Counted from the stretch's first letter, positions 37,271-48,110 are shown. The stretch is 64,000 bases of DNA from Rhizopus arrhizus (GCA_024220505.1 JAKZZE010000021.1:806001-870000), one strand, 5' to 3'. Made by a program: numbers and translations. Notes: a model not told the origin generated them from the letters alone.

Positions 37271-39148
37271 ATGTCACTTTCGCGTAGTCTAGTCGATCTT
37301 TATGTTTTGGCAAGTGCTGCTTCAAAAGTTGGTGCTTCGGCCTTAGCTAGTCAGACATCATCTGTTTGCTTACACGTCAAGACATCGAGTTTATTAAACC
37401 CTACTCCTGTTATTGATGAAATTAAAATAGACGGCACACCAGAAATAATAAAGCCAGTGGAAGTTCCATTGAACGGTTATGTTGAAAAGGACAGTATACC
37501 AGAACCATCGCACGTAGCAGAAGCTTCAGTGAAAGACTTTGCTGAACAAGACAATGCAAGCGTGAATAAAACAATGCAAAATGTTACTGAAAAAGAAGTA
37601 AAAGAAGAAACATTTGACTTAGACCCAACCAAATCTCAGTATACAGTTAGAGAACCATCAGGAAGTATAGCAATAGATATAAAAGAGGCTTTTACACCCG
37701 AAAAAAGGAAAGAATTAAAAGAGTCTCGCATTCCAACTTCAAGATTTGGTAGACTTTGGAATTATGGTACACTGGCAACTGGAATGGGGATTGGTGCCAT
37801 CAATGAATCTTTTAAAAGGGCAACTGGATTGTCTCAAGAAAACTCAGGTAAGCAAGAGAAATTTAGAAAAATAAGATAGGCTCACATGCCCTATTTAGGT
37901 TCTGTTTTGTTGAGTGAAAGTAATGTCAATCGACTTGTTGAGAAATTGTCTCGTATGCGTGGTGCTGCTCTTAAAATGGGTCAGATGCTGAGCATTCAGG
38001 GTATTCAAGCAGCCGGCAAATCGAGCGGGTTACCGCCTCAGTTAGAACAGGTCTTGCTGAGAGTACATGACAGCGCGAATTATATGCCGCAAAAACAAAT
38101 GGAAAAGATGATGTCTAGCGAATTGGGTAGCGATTGGAAAACTTATTTTAAAGAGTTTGATCCTATCCCTATTGCGGCAGCCTCAATCGGGCAGGTTCAC
38201 GCAGCTACACTATCATCTAATAATCAACCAGTAGTCATAAAAATTCAATACCCTGGTGTGGCGGAATCGATTGATAGTGATTTGAGTAACTTGAAAGCAC
38301 TTGTCACGTTTAGCAACTTGCTTCCTAGAGGCCTTTATTTGGATAATACAATCAAAGTTACAAAAGAGGAACTGTCATGGGAATGTGATTATGAGCGAGA
38401 AGCTGATAATGGGATTAGATTTAAAAAATTGCTAGAAGGTGACGATAGGTACAAAGTGCCAACTGTTTATAAGGATTTATCAACAAAACGTGTATTGGTG
38501 AGCGAAAGATTACATGGTAAAGTTCTTAGTAGGGCCACAGAAGAATCTCAAGAGCTTCGCAATCAGGTACAAAAAATTCAGAGGAAGGGAAATGTGTTCT
38601 GACGAATGCAATTAAAGTTAGGAGAACGATTACTTCGCCTTTGTCTTCGAGAAGTATTCTCATTTAGATTTATGCAAACTGATCCAAATTGGTCCAACTT
38701 TTTTTACAATCAAGCTCAAGTGGAACTCTTAGATTTTGGAGCATGTAGGGAATTCCCAAATGAGTTTTTGGACAAATACGGACGTATCTTGTTATCTGCA
38801 GCTAATGATGATCGAGAAGGAGTGTGGCATTACTCTCGAGCATTAGGCTTTGTGACAGGATATGAAACTGAAATTATGCGCAATGCACATATTGACAGTG
38901 TAATGGTATTGGGTGAACCATTTAGAAAGACAGCGCCGGATACCTATGATTTTGAGCAACAAACAATCACTGCGCGTATCCGAGAGACAATTCCTGTCAT
39001 GCTTCGTCATCGTTTGACACCTCCACCAGATGAAACCTATGGGCTGCACAAAAAACTCTCTGGCGCATTTTTGCTTTGCTCAAAATTGGGAAGTAAATTC
39101 GACACAAAAGCTGTTTGGAGAGAAGAAGTAGAAAAAACATTTTCATAA
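37271..39148 (+). CDS. COQ8: COQ8/ADCK3-type atypical kinase (UbiB family)
   Basis: Three exons (37271-37847, 37899-38566, 38618-39148) give 591 residues. After a mitochondrial-type N-terminus and a Glu/Lys-rich linker comes the family KxGQ block (RGAALKMGQMLSIQ, about residue 220). Next are the Ala-rich loop AAASIGQVHAA, the nucleotide-site Lys in PVVIKIQYPGV, FMQTDPNWSNF (catalytic-type Asp and Asn) and the metal-binding LLDFGACREF. COQ8 is an inner-membrane ATPase/kinase-like protein needed for the coenzyme Q synthesis complex. The second acceptor is placed at AAAG before TTAGGAG, because this is the only in-frame choice that keeps LGERLLRLCLRE. It ends 23 bp from NSE4. Confidence 0.9.
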
Positions 39149-39171
39149 TAAAAATAAATCACATTCATGGC

Positions 39172-40418
39172 TTAATACCATTTATTTTTAGATACACCTA
39201 GATCTTGCTTTTTCCTTCTTGTTGGAATATAAGATGAGGTAATTTTGTATGTTTCTATGATTTCTCTCCATTCCTTCATATCTATTCCTACTACAATCTG
39301 CTTTTTGTTCACAACATCATCTAAATTTTCAACGCTCGGTGGAGCTCTCGTGCCTTTTTTTTTGTTTTGAGTAAGAAAGAAAAAAAAATTAAATGACTTA
39401 CTTAAAATAGGTTGTCCTGATTCGACATTGATAGCAACCACTGCTTTTCTTGCCAAAAATGAGACATAAAAGATATTTTCCACAGTTTGAGAAAAGGATT
39501 CAGGGTTTGTAACAAATTTAAAGTAATTGACAGGCCCAATTTCGCTCAATATTTTGTATATATCGTTGACATTCTTTGAAGTTTCGTTTTCTTGTTCCTG
39601 AAGATCGCTTTCTTTAAGCTAATGTTTGTGTTACTAAGTAATCTGCCAGCTGACTTTTTCCAACTTACTTGTGCAGGAATAACTAAATCTTCCTTGTTTT
39701 TAGTGATGCGAGTTGATCTAGCTTTTTTTATTTGCTTTTGCTCCACAGCAAGTGGCCCTAACCTAAATAGATTAAGAATAAGTAACGAAGTTTATATACG
39801 AAAAGCTTTACTACATGAAATCCATTGATATCGCCCTTTTACCAAAATGAATAGCATTTTTCCCAATATGTTCCCAATCTAAAAATTCATCTTCTTCATG
39901 ATTAGTGCCTTCCCTAGAGAAAGAAATGATTTTGGAGACGAATTCATCAAGATTTACAAGCGTATCAGTTCCGACTTTCAAGTTTCGTGCTTTCTGTGTA
40001 TTCATATCTGCAGAAATAGCAAGTAATCGAGAATCTAACACTGCTTCCTGTGGATTTAGGACTGAAATGAAAATTTTAAGCATAAAAACATTAGCATTAT
40101 TCCATTAAATGTCATATAAAAAAAAGTACCTCTTTGATATAATACGTTGCTCTTTTCTATAATGCTGTACATGGAATCGGTAGCATTAGAAGCAGTTAAT
40201 TCTCTCCTCATTTCTAAAGAACAAGAGTATTACTATAAACTAAGGTTGAGATTGCGTATGGATTGTTTGCCTAATGTTTTGTCTGTCAATTCTCTATAAG
40301 ATTTTCTGAGACGACGTCTTTCGTCTTGATCTTGATTAGGATCATATTGATTAACGTCTGTTTCTTTGCTTAAGTACTCTTGAACTTCGCGTAAGCCTTG
40401 ATCTTTTGAAAGAGACAT
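39172..40418 (-). CDS. NSE4: Nse4, kleisin subunit of the SMC5/6 complex
   Basis: Six exons (40271-40418, 40130-40213, 39815-40061, 39669-39762, 39402-39618, 39172-39344) give 320 residues. The N-terminal helical kleisin part shows RRRLRKSYRELTDKTLEMRR, followed by NVLYQR. The middle has DWEHIGKNAIHFGKRA. The C-terminal winged-helix Nse4 domain has GPVNYFKFVTNPESFSQTVE and ENIFYVSFLARKA. Nse4 bridges the SMC5 and SMC6 heads in DNA repair and in restriction of extrachromosomal DNA. The first intron (40214-40270, 57 nt) needs a GC-AG border; the only GT alternative would be a 27-nt intron. An A run of about 49 lies 31 bp upstream of the start. Confidence 0.85.
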
Positions 40419-40441
40419 GTTGAAATATATACAAATAAATG

Positions 40442-40449
<8 letters not shown>

Positions 40450-40498
<49 letters not shown>
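40450..40498. repeat. Poly(A) tract of about 49 nt
   Basis: The longest homopolymer of the window, lying just upstream of NSE4 (poly-T on its coding strand). Long A/T runs recur at many intron acceptors and promoters here. Confidence 0.85.
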
Positions 40499-40503
<5 letters not shown>

Positions 40504-40942
40504 AGAATAAAACACCGTCATTTGATTTTAGGAATACATTTAATATATATTAGTTGAAATAGTAGTCAAATCACATAGCTATTCTCCCTACAACTTATTA
40601 ATTTTATTATCTCAATTTTGTCAATTACCTTCCTTTACTTCTTACTCGGTGTTCAGCAAAACAAATCCCATTTAATTGAGGACTCAACCTCAGATAGTTA
40701 ATAGCATAATTCTATTAGTAAGAAAGCTTGTTGAGGCTTTGATTGATCTATCCACATGCATTTTTTAGAATAATGGAGCAATAATAGTTATAAGGACCGT
40801 TATGAAGGCATATAGTGAAGAAAATTAAATTTATTTACAAATTATCAGCAGTGTACAGTGCTTCCAATAAGTAATGTTACAGACCAATCAAAATCAATGT
40901 CACTGGTCAATTGGAAATAAAGTCATTCGTCGTTTTGCTTAG

Positions 40943-40959
40943 GAATCACGTCGTGATTC
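40943..40959. repeat. 17-bp palindrome
   Basis: Arms GAATCACG and CGTGATTC around a central T, GC-richer than its surroundings, about 17 bp left of the TA-flanked end of the composite element. Possible protein-binding dyad. Confidence 0.5.
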
Positions 40960-40975
40960 TTGGCACCCGAAAAAA

Positions 40976-40984
40976 TATAAATAG
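40976..40984 (+). promoter_or_regulatory. TATA-like box at the left transposon terminus
   Basis: TATAAATAG straddles the TA target site and the transposon end, 59 bp before the ATG at 41043. The same arrangement occurs inverted at the right end. Confidence 0.45.
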
Positions 40985-41042
40985 AGAGTGAGTATTTTTT
41001 TTCTTCTAGTATTTTTTCTTTTCCAATACTTTACAATTTAAC

Positions 41043-41497
41043 ATGAATACAATATTTCTATATGAAGATGGGCATGGGAATGTCATTGATGAGAATGGTG
41101 GTCCTGAGCCCATGGACTACATTGTTGATCAGAATGAATTTATTGTGAGACAATTGCTACTCATACAGAGTACTTGGGAAATGCAGTCTCCAATGAATCT
41201 TCTCTGATTTGTCCAATGTTGTTGGAAAAGCCAAAAAATGAAGATATTCATATGAAAGAAGCAAAATCAAAACGAGAATATGTGCGTTATACAGTTCAGG
41301 ATAAAGTTAGGTTTTTCGATCTGAAGATTGAAAAGTGTATGACTACATCAGCTGCAGCAAAGCAGTTGGACATTCACACTCGAACAGCTTATAGGTGGGT
41401 TAGTTAGTATATTGCGTGTCCTGACAGTATTTTTGAGAGCTGTAAAAAAGTAGGTCGTAAACGCCTTAACTGAAGAGCACAAAACGACTGTTATCAA
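41043..41497 (+). pseudogene. Truncated 5' copy of the DD34E transposase
   Basis: Carries the promoter-proximal part of the transposase gene seen at 43890-45162: an acidic N-terminus, then VRFFDLKIEKCMTTSAAAKQ with the helix-turn-helix ending HTRTAYRW. No DDE catalytic part follows. If transcribed, it could make only the DNA-binding domain. It runs straight into the cargo gene region. Confidence 0.65.
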
Positions 41498-41553
41498 TTT
41501 CCTGCCCTACTCACTTTAATGAATTAAACGATTTAAGAGACCATTTTGAAGCC

Positions 41554-43214
41554 ATGCCACCATCATCTCAGCAAGAAAACAATGATTCTGAACCTCATTC
41601 ATCAAGGAAACGAAGCGCCGAAGACTATACCGACGACGAAGATATTGATATAGAATTATTGGACTCGTCATGCATATCATTTGTACCTCTCTGCGATGAA
41701 GACCGTCTCTTGATCCATGGCTTCGACGCTACAGACGCGTTTTATAATCTTCAACTGTCAGTTTTAACTCATAAATGGAAACATTCTCTTGAGGATCACA
41801 TTCATTATGTCTTGGCTACCAATTCAATTCTATTCTTGTCCCCCAATCAATGCCCTGACGACTTTTTGCCGTTTTTCAAGGAGCATAATCTGAAAGCTAC
41901 CATTGACCATGTTGAAGCCATCTATGATATCAAAAAGCCAACAATACCTACTGTTTTAATCGTAAGATTAAATAAAAAATTAAACAAAAAAACAATAACA
42001 GCAATATAAAATTAAAACCCTTCTTTATTGCAGATTCTTTATATTGCAAAAAGGGCCTCGCTTTATGGATAAAAAGTTGGCATCTATTTATATTCTTTGT
42101 GAGCGTAGATATAGAAGATATAGACTCGGTCACGATGTCGTGCTGAAGAACCAATGGTTAAGCTAAAGCTTGTCGATATTCTAATATATGCATCTGAAGT
42201 TGAACAATAGAATAATAACCAGTCAATTAACTTTGATCTAATTACTTTTGGGGTTGGCAATTGATTAGACTCCTTAAGATGACAGATATTGATGTTGTTC
42301 TAAATTTGGAAAAGTGTGAAATTGTTCAATCATAGTTTAATCTTTTGTGTATCGTTATTTACTTTAATACAACTGCTATCATATAGAAAATAACTATGTT
42401 TACAACACCTACCAATATAGTCATGGAAATCATCCAAGTCACCCAAGATCTTATCTCAAACAAGATAACAAGAGAAGTGGCTGTGATAAAGCTCTTCAAA
42501 TTGGATCTTGCTACTAATGAGTATAAGCTTGCCAAAGCAGTAGCTAAACTGGCCAGAAAGCTTCCCCGTGTGTCACTTGCAGAAGAATCAAACGAAATGG
42601 AACTCTGCTCTCGGTATGTTGATCTTTTCTTGTCCGGTCTGTTTGATGAACCAGATGAAGGCATTTTTCTGCGATGGACAAATGAAACCACCTTAGAAGC
42701 AAAAAAACAGTAAAACCTTTTGTGCTGGCGTCCTGACATTTGTATCACTAAATTACAAGGCAGCAAACGGAAGTCAAACATTGGTTTTGAGGAAGCAAAA
42801 CCCGCACATCAGGCTTCGAATTGCTATATGATCTGTCGAGACCTTTTACGCATCTCGACTTTTTGCAAAAACGCGCTGGATATGCAAACGATGATGGGAG
42901 TCATGGACTTATAGGTCATTGATAGAACAGTCACCTTTTATACTTTGGTGTTACCTTCAAGTGGTTTATTTGTCTTGTATGAACTTGCCAAAGTTAAGAT
43001 ACCTGATTGTTTGGATGATTTACCGAAACTTATCATGGATATTTCTAACGTTCTGCTTGTCCTTGACGTTTTCGAGCGACTATGTATTCCTTCTATTGAT
43101 TCTTCACATTCCGAACGACAGCGCCCAACCATAGGCAGCTCTAACTTCAACAAACTTTTCTCTGCTTCTCAAAATCGTAAATGGCCTTATCATTTGAAAC
43201 ATCTACATAATTAG
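41554..43214 (+). pseudogene. Cargo gene: PD-(D/E)XK-like protein family, interrupted
   Basis: The first block (41554-41960) encodes MPPSSQQENN, an acidic Ser-rich part, then LLIHGFDATDAFYNLQLS. An intron (41961-42033) may follow. The second block is one continuous frame from 42396 to 43214, with in-frame stops TAA at 42711 and TAG at 42912. Right after the first stop comes WRPDICITKLQG...GFEEAKPA. This spacing of PD, then E-x-K is that of PD-(D/E)XK nuclease-fold proteins. TVTFYTLVLPSSGLFVLYEL, a beta-rich part, and a NRKWPYHL tail follow. I recall similar hypothetical proteins as a large family in Mucoromycota; that is memory, not a search. How the two blocks join (42034-42395) is unresolved. 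Confidence 0.5.
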
Positions 43215-43889
43215 TTAAAAAGCAAATAAAAAAAAGGCAGAAGCTTGGTATTAGTTGAATGAAATAGAGGAATTACATCTGTGTAAGATTACTGTAAAGA
43301 TGCAGACTTTGGTTTTTGACCCGAAGATACATAAAAATTAATGCAAGGTTGAAAATTGAAAGGTGCATTAAAATCAAGGCATGCTTTAAATTTAAAGTAT
43401 ATTATAAAATTCATAAAAACTATAAAAACAGTTATTTTATTTACTTCTGACATACTTTACCTTTTTTTATTCTTAAATAAATATCATTCAAAGCAAATCT
43501 CTTTTATTAAATATCAAGAATAAGTCAAGTCCCTTGAAGACAAATATCTTCATTGTAACCCTACTAAAGCTCACATCAAGCTATTATTATCTTTATATCA
43601 AGACTGATCTACTTTAAAACAAGATCTGGTGGTCACTCCTATCAAGAAAATACTCAAATATAACTTTACTTTATATTCAAAATTACTCTAAACTCTCTAT
43701 AAATACACATGGCCTTTAACAGAAAACAAGCTATTACATTACAAAGAATCCTTTTTTTTTTTTCTTTTTTTTTCGGTGCCTTAAAAAAAAATAATCTGAG
43801 AAGCCTGATGGGAGCCTAATGGGAAGCCTGATTTTTTTTGTCTGATTGCCACTTACCGTTTTCCCCTAATCGCACATTCGTTTGGAGCA

Positions 43890-45162
43890 TTACATAGGTT
43901 GTCTGTTTCGACATTTATCCCAAGACTGCGAGACAAACCCTTTGAAATGACTTTGCTTCACACTGTTGCAGACTTCTGTAATCCTCTTGGACAGTGTCTT
44001 CCTGCAAAAATCTATGACGCTTAACCTTACTCTTTGCCACTGCCCAGAATTGTTCAATTGGATTAAGCTCTGGAGAGTAAGTAGAAAGATACACACGTTT
44101 ATATCCTCGATACTCAATATACTTCTTTATGTTTTCATCCGTGTGAATGGGTGCATTATCCATAACAATATAGTATCCTTTCATATGTGGGTGTTTATCC
44201 ATTTCATCGAGAGCCGTTTTTAAGAAGCTAAAGTAGTGACCTGCTACAGTTCCTGAGCTTATATATCCAGCAGTTTTTCTCTTCTTTATAGTTCTAGGTT
44301 TTTTTTTTACGCCGATGGTAATCAAACCCAACGCAGAGATAGCGCACAATATAGACGTTGTATTTGCTCTTGTAGTAAGCCTGGTAACAATAGCACGAGT
44401 ATATTTATTGGACCAGGCTCTTGAGCGTTTCATATTTATACCAAAAGTAGACTCGTCTAGAAACACGCAATTCGTCAGAAAGTTCATGTCTGTCTTTTTC
44501 CATTTACAAACCCAATTGTACCGCTCATCAATCTTTGCTGGACTGTTTCTCTCAATAGAATGAAAATCTGCTTTTCTCAACGAAAGGTTGCACTCACGTC
44601 TCATAAAGTTATTAACAGTGCTGCGTGATACTTTAAGACCATGAAATCGCTTCAGTAGATGCTCAGTCACTTCAACAACAGTAGCAGAGGGATTAGCATC
44701 AATGAAGTTGATAACAGTCGTTTTGTGCTCTTCAGTTAAGGCGTTTACGACCTACTTTTTTACAGCTCTCAAAAATACTGTCAGGACACGCAATATACTA
44801 ACTAACCCACCTATAAGCTGTTCGAGTGTGAATGTCCAACTGCTTTGCTGCAGCTGATGTAGTCATACACTTTTCAATCTTCAGATCGAAAAACCTAACT
44901 TTATCCTGAACTGTATAACGCACATATTCTCGTTTTGATTTTGCTTCTTTCATATGAATATCTTCATTTTTTGGCTTTTCCAACAACATTGGACAAATCA
45001 GAGAAGATTCATTGGAGACTGCATTTCCCAAGTACTCTGTATGAGTAGCAATTGTCTCACAATAAATTCATTCTGATCAACAATGTAGTCCATGGGCTCA
45101 GGACCACCATTCTCATCAATGACATTCCCATGCCCATCTTCATATAGAAATATTGTATTCAT
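43890..45162 (-). pseudogene. DD34E transposase of composite element 1 (IS630/Tc1-like), one frameshift
   Basis: The gene starts near the right terminus (ATG at 45162). The N-terminal frame up to about 45060 needs an intron or frameshift I could not place. From there the helix-turn-helix runs to YRW at 44807. A 55-nt intron (44752-44806, GTTAGT...TAG) removes an apparent stop, and translation resumes VVNALTEEHKTT. The catalytic triad is visible: VFLDEST, IVMDNAPIH and SPELNPIEQFW, with 34 residues between the last two. Near 43996-44003 one base appears lost: before it the frame reads KVKRHRFLQE, after it RITEVCNSVKQSHFKGF in the next frame. The enzyme is therefore probably inactive, though the lesion lies beyond the active site. 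Confidence 0.75.
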
Positions 45163-45230
45163 GTTAAATTGTAAAGTATTGGAAAAGAAAAAATACTAGA
45201 AGAAAAAAAAATACTCACTCTCTATTTATA
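44708..45230 (-). repeat. Right inverted arm of composite element 1
   Basis: Native 5' end of the transposase gene; inverted duplicate of 40976-41497. The outermost bases 45222-45230 form the TATAAATAG box, 60 bp before the transposase ATG. Confidence 0.85.
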
Positions 45231-46179
45231 ATTACCTAACTAAAACCTCAAATCATCTAGATAATGATTACTAAGACTTCACTTAGGTTTATCTGATCTG
45301 CTGTTATACAATTGTAAAGTCAGCTGTACTAACTTCTACGGTCATAAACAATGATAAAAGTCTAATAGTCATCAGTAAACTAGGAGATAATTATGAGAGC
45401 AGTTTAATTCTGACATCTATAGTTATGAAAAAGATGGTTTAACGGTCTGAGGCTGCTTTTACGCTAGATAGACTTCATACCTTTTTAGTTTTAAAGGACA
45501 ATGCTGACCAGAAGATGTATGTTAATTGTTTTCCCTCTCTAAAAACAACCCATATTTCATGAATACATAAGCTCGAACAGAAGAATAGAAAGCTTTCATA
45601 TTTTCAGAAGATGGCGGCATCTGTTGGACTGGACCATATGCCAAATAATCGAAAGAGAAATGACAAATCAAGCAATTTGATTATTGGCTTGCCAAATTTA
45701 ATGAAAAAAAATACAAGTATTTACCTAGGCTATCACTATGCGGAACAAGCGCTCCCCACAAGTCATATAAAACCTATTTTAATTTTTCCTTTACAGTGTA
45801 AGTAAGGTCTCTCCTATTAAACTTTTTAGAAACATTCCATATAAAACATGAGAATTAGTTACACAATGCCAAAAAGTGATTCCACAATGAAAACAATGGT
45901 TGGACAAACTTTCTTCTCAGTAGTAAACATATGTAATATAACTGCTGTTAATTCTTTTTGAAGTGATTATATGTATTTATAGATATTATAAAAACCATTT
46001 GAAGATGTAATAAGACAATCTTTGGCAATTTTAATGATCATAATATGTCTCAAGTACTTCAAATAAAGTTTTTTTAGGCGGATATTTGCTTAATTCAATG
46101 TCAGTCTAATTTTTTATTCTTTCGGCTCAAGTTGCAGCTTTCTTCTCTTTCTTGTTGTGTCAAAACCACATTTTAAAAG
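45231..46179. other. Intergenic, no gene seen
   Basis: About 950 bp between composite element 1 and the ALDH gene. A 64-codon frame at 45611-45805 has no recognisable feature. Confidence 0.45.
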
Positions 46180-48110
46180 ATGTTCTTAGAACTCTCTTGG
46201 CAACAATGGGCCTCGATTTACTTGGGTGCTTTTTTTGGTTATTTCGCTCTCAACTGGTTTTCAACAATTTCTCCAAAGAAGTTTAAAGTAACTGTACCTG
46301 AAGGTGAGATGATTACATGGGTATGCATTTTTGTTCTGTCTAATTTATTCAATTTTATGTTAGCTGCTAATCCAAGATGGAAAGGCAAAATACTTGAGAA
46401 TCCAACTATTCGCGTAAGTGCGAAAAATATAGATAAATATCCTTTGTATTCAAAGCAACATTATAGGACATAAAAGAACCTTCAAATATTATTTGTTATG
46501 ATCCTGCTACTGGTTATTATTTGGATACCATTCCTTCACCTACTGCTGAACAAGTCAAATCTCTCTATGAACGTACATCCGTTGCTCAAACAGAATGGTC
46601 TAAGACCTCTTTTGAAGAGCGTCGCGCAGTTCTTCGTTCATTGTTAAATTTTATATTGGAAAATCAGGAAGCTATTTGCCAAGTTGGATGTAGAGACACT
46701 GGAAAGACAAGTAAAGCTTAACTCGTATGCAAATCAAGAAAATAAACTAAAACTATTCATCTAGTGATTGATGCATCCCTTGGCGAAGTCATTACCACTT
46801 GTGCCAAGTTACGTTGGACAATTGATAATGGTGAATCTGTGCTAGCAGAGGATTATAGAAGTCCTGGGTTGATGATGCTCTATAAAAACGCCAAGATCGT
46901 ATATGAACCGATGGGTGTTGTGGCTGCTCTGGTCAGTTGGAATTATCCTTTCCACAATGCTATTGGACCTGCGATCTCTGCTTTGATGTCTGGTAATGGT
47001 ATTATCATAAAGTGCTCAGAGTATGTTGCCTGGTCTTCTAAATATTATGAATCTATTATCAAAACATGTCTATCTGCTCATGGCTATAATCCTGATCTTG
47101 TGCAATTTGTAAGTGGATTTGCTGATGTAGGAGAAGAAATTGTAAAATGCGGTGTTAAACATGTTACATTCATTGGCTCACCAGGCGTTGGTAAATTGGT
47201 TCAGAAAAATGCTGCCGACCATCTTGTTCCTTGCGTGCTTGAATTGGGTGGTAAAGATTGTGCTATCTTATTGAAGGATACCGATTTGGTCCAAGCTATT
47301 CCTGTTTTGATGCGTGGTGTTTTCCAAAACTGCGGTCAAAATTGTATTGGTATTGAACGTATCATTGTTGCTGAGGAAATCTATGATAAGGTTGTGGATG
47401 AAATGGACTCTCGTATATCTAAACTTCGACAAGGTTCTGTTCTTGTTGATGGTGAGGGTGTGGACTGTGGAGCAATGACTATGGGCAATCAGTTTGAAAA
47501 GCTTGAAGGTCTTGTTCAAGAGGCTGTTTCACGTGGTGCTCGTCTTCTTCGTGGTGGTAAGCGCTACCACCACCCTTCACACAAACATGGTCAGTACTTT
47601 GAACCTACTCTTCTTGTTGATGTCACTCCCGATATGGCCATTGCTAATAATGAAGCTTTTGCTCCTATCATGGTTATCATGAAGCATCAAGGCCCTGATG
47701 ATGCTGTTCGTATTGCTAATGAATGCCCTTATGGCCTTGGTTCTTCTGTTTTCTCTGCTGATAAGTCCTTGGCTGAAAGCATATGCTTGCGTCTCAAAGT
47801 GGGTATGGCTAATGTGAATGATTTTGCAGTCAACTATTTGTGCCAAAGCCTTCCCTTTGGAGGTGTTGGTATTTCTGGTTACGGGCGTTTCGCTGGTCAG
47901 GAAGGTCTTCGTGGCCTCTGTGTTCCCAAAGCTATTACGATTGATCGTATCCCTGGTGTCAAGACACCTATTCCTCCTATTTTGGATTATCCTATCACAA
48001 GCGCTGCCAATGGTTGGACTTTTGTTGAAAGTCTTGTCAATTTAGTTTACCATCCCGAAATCCCTGCTAAAATCAAGGCCATGATTGGTCTTGCTAAAGC
48101 ACACTTGTAA
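46180..48110 (+). CDS. MSC7: Membrane-anchored aldehyde dehydrogenase-like protein (Msc7 type)
   Basis: Four exons (46180-46303, 46364-46413, 46467-46710, 46765-48110) give 587 residues. An N-terminal hydrophobic helix (YLGAFFGYFALNWF) anchors the protein. The ALDH core follows: VSWNYPFHNAIGP, TFIGSPGVGK, LELGGKD with the general-base Glu, and FQNCGQNCIGIERII with the nucleophile Cys. Then come NNEAFAPIM and LPFGGVGISGYGR. A C-terminal extension of about 60 residues follows. The membrane helix, C-terminal tail and GQNC motif point to the fungal Msc7 subgroup (yeast YHR039C). Its substrate is not established. It is tail-to-tail with HYM1, 102 bp apart. Confidence 0.87.

Larger units (their letters stand above)
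40419..40975. other. Spacer between NSE4 and the first composite element
   Basis: 557 bp, AT-rich, holding the 49-nt A run and a 17-bp palindrome near 40943. It ends at the TA that flanks the mobile element. No gene seen. Confidence 0.45.
40976..41497 (+). repeat. Left inverted arm of composite element 1
   Basis: Inverted copy of 44708-45230. It contains the terminus with a TATA-like box, the start of the transposase gene (ATG at 41043), its helix-turn-helix segment and the 55-nt intron (41399-41453). The copy breaks off just after the codons for KTTVI. Being almost identical to the right arm, it arose recently or is kept alike by gene conversion. Confidence 0.85.
40978..45228. mobile_element. 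Composite DNA transposon 1 (DD34E transposase, 522-bp inverted arms, cargo)
   Basis: The two outer ends are inverted copies: 40976-41497 on the left equals the reverse complement of 44708-45230 on the right, apart from homopolymer length, over about 522 bp. The terminal sequence is TAAATAGAGAGTGAG, flanked by TA on both sides (40976-40977 and 45229-45230); similarity stops exactly there. This fits a TA target duplication of the IS630/Tc1 superfamily. The right arm is the true 5' end of a transposase gene that runs leftward to 43890. The left arm is a truncated copy of that 5' end. Between them lie a cargo gene (41554-43214, plus strand) and a non-coding AT-rich block (43215-43889). Confidence 0.8.

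Noticed and set aside
44752..44820. Nonsense codon and frameshift in the composite-1 transposase
   Set aside because: Both disappear if a 55-nt intron with normal borders is removed; only the lesion near 44000 is kept as real.
47268..48045. Extra frames inside the ALDH gene
   Set aside because: Overlap the catalytic core of a clear aldehyde dehydrogenase and show no domain of their own.
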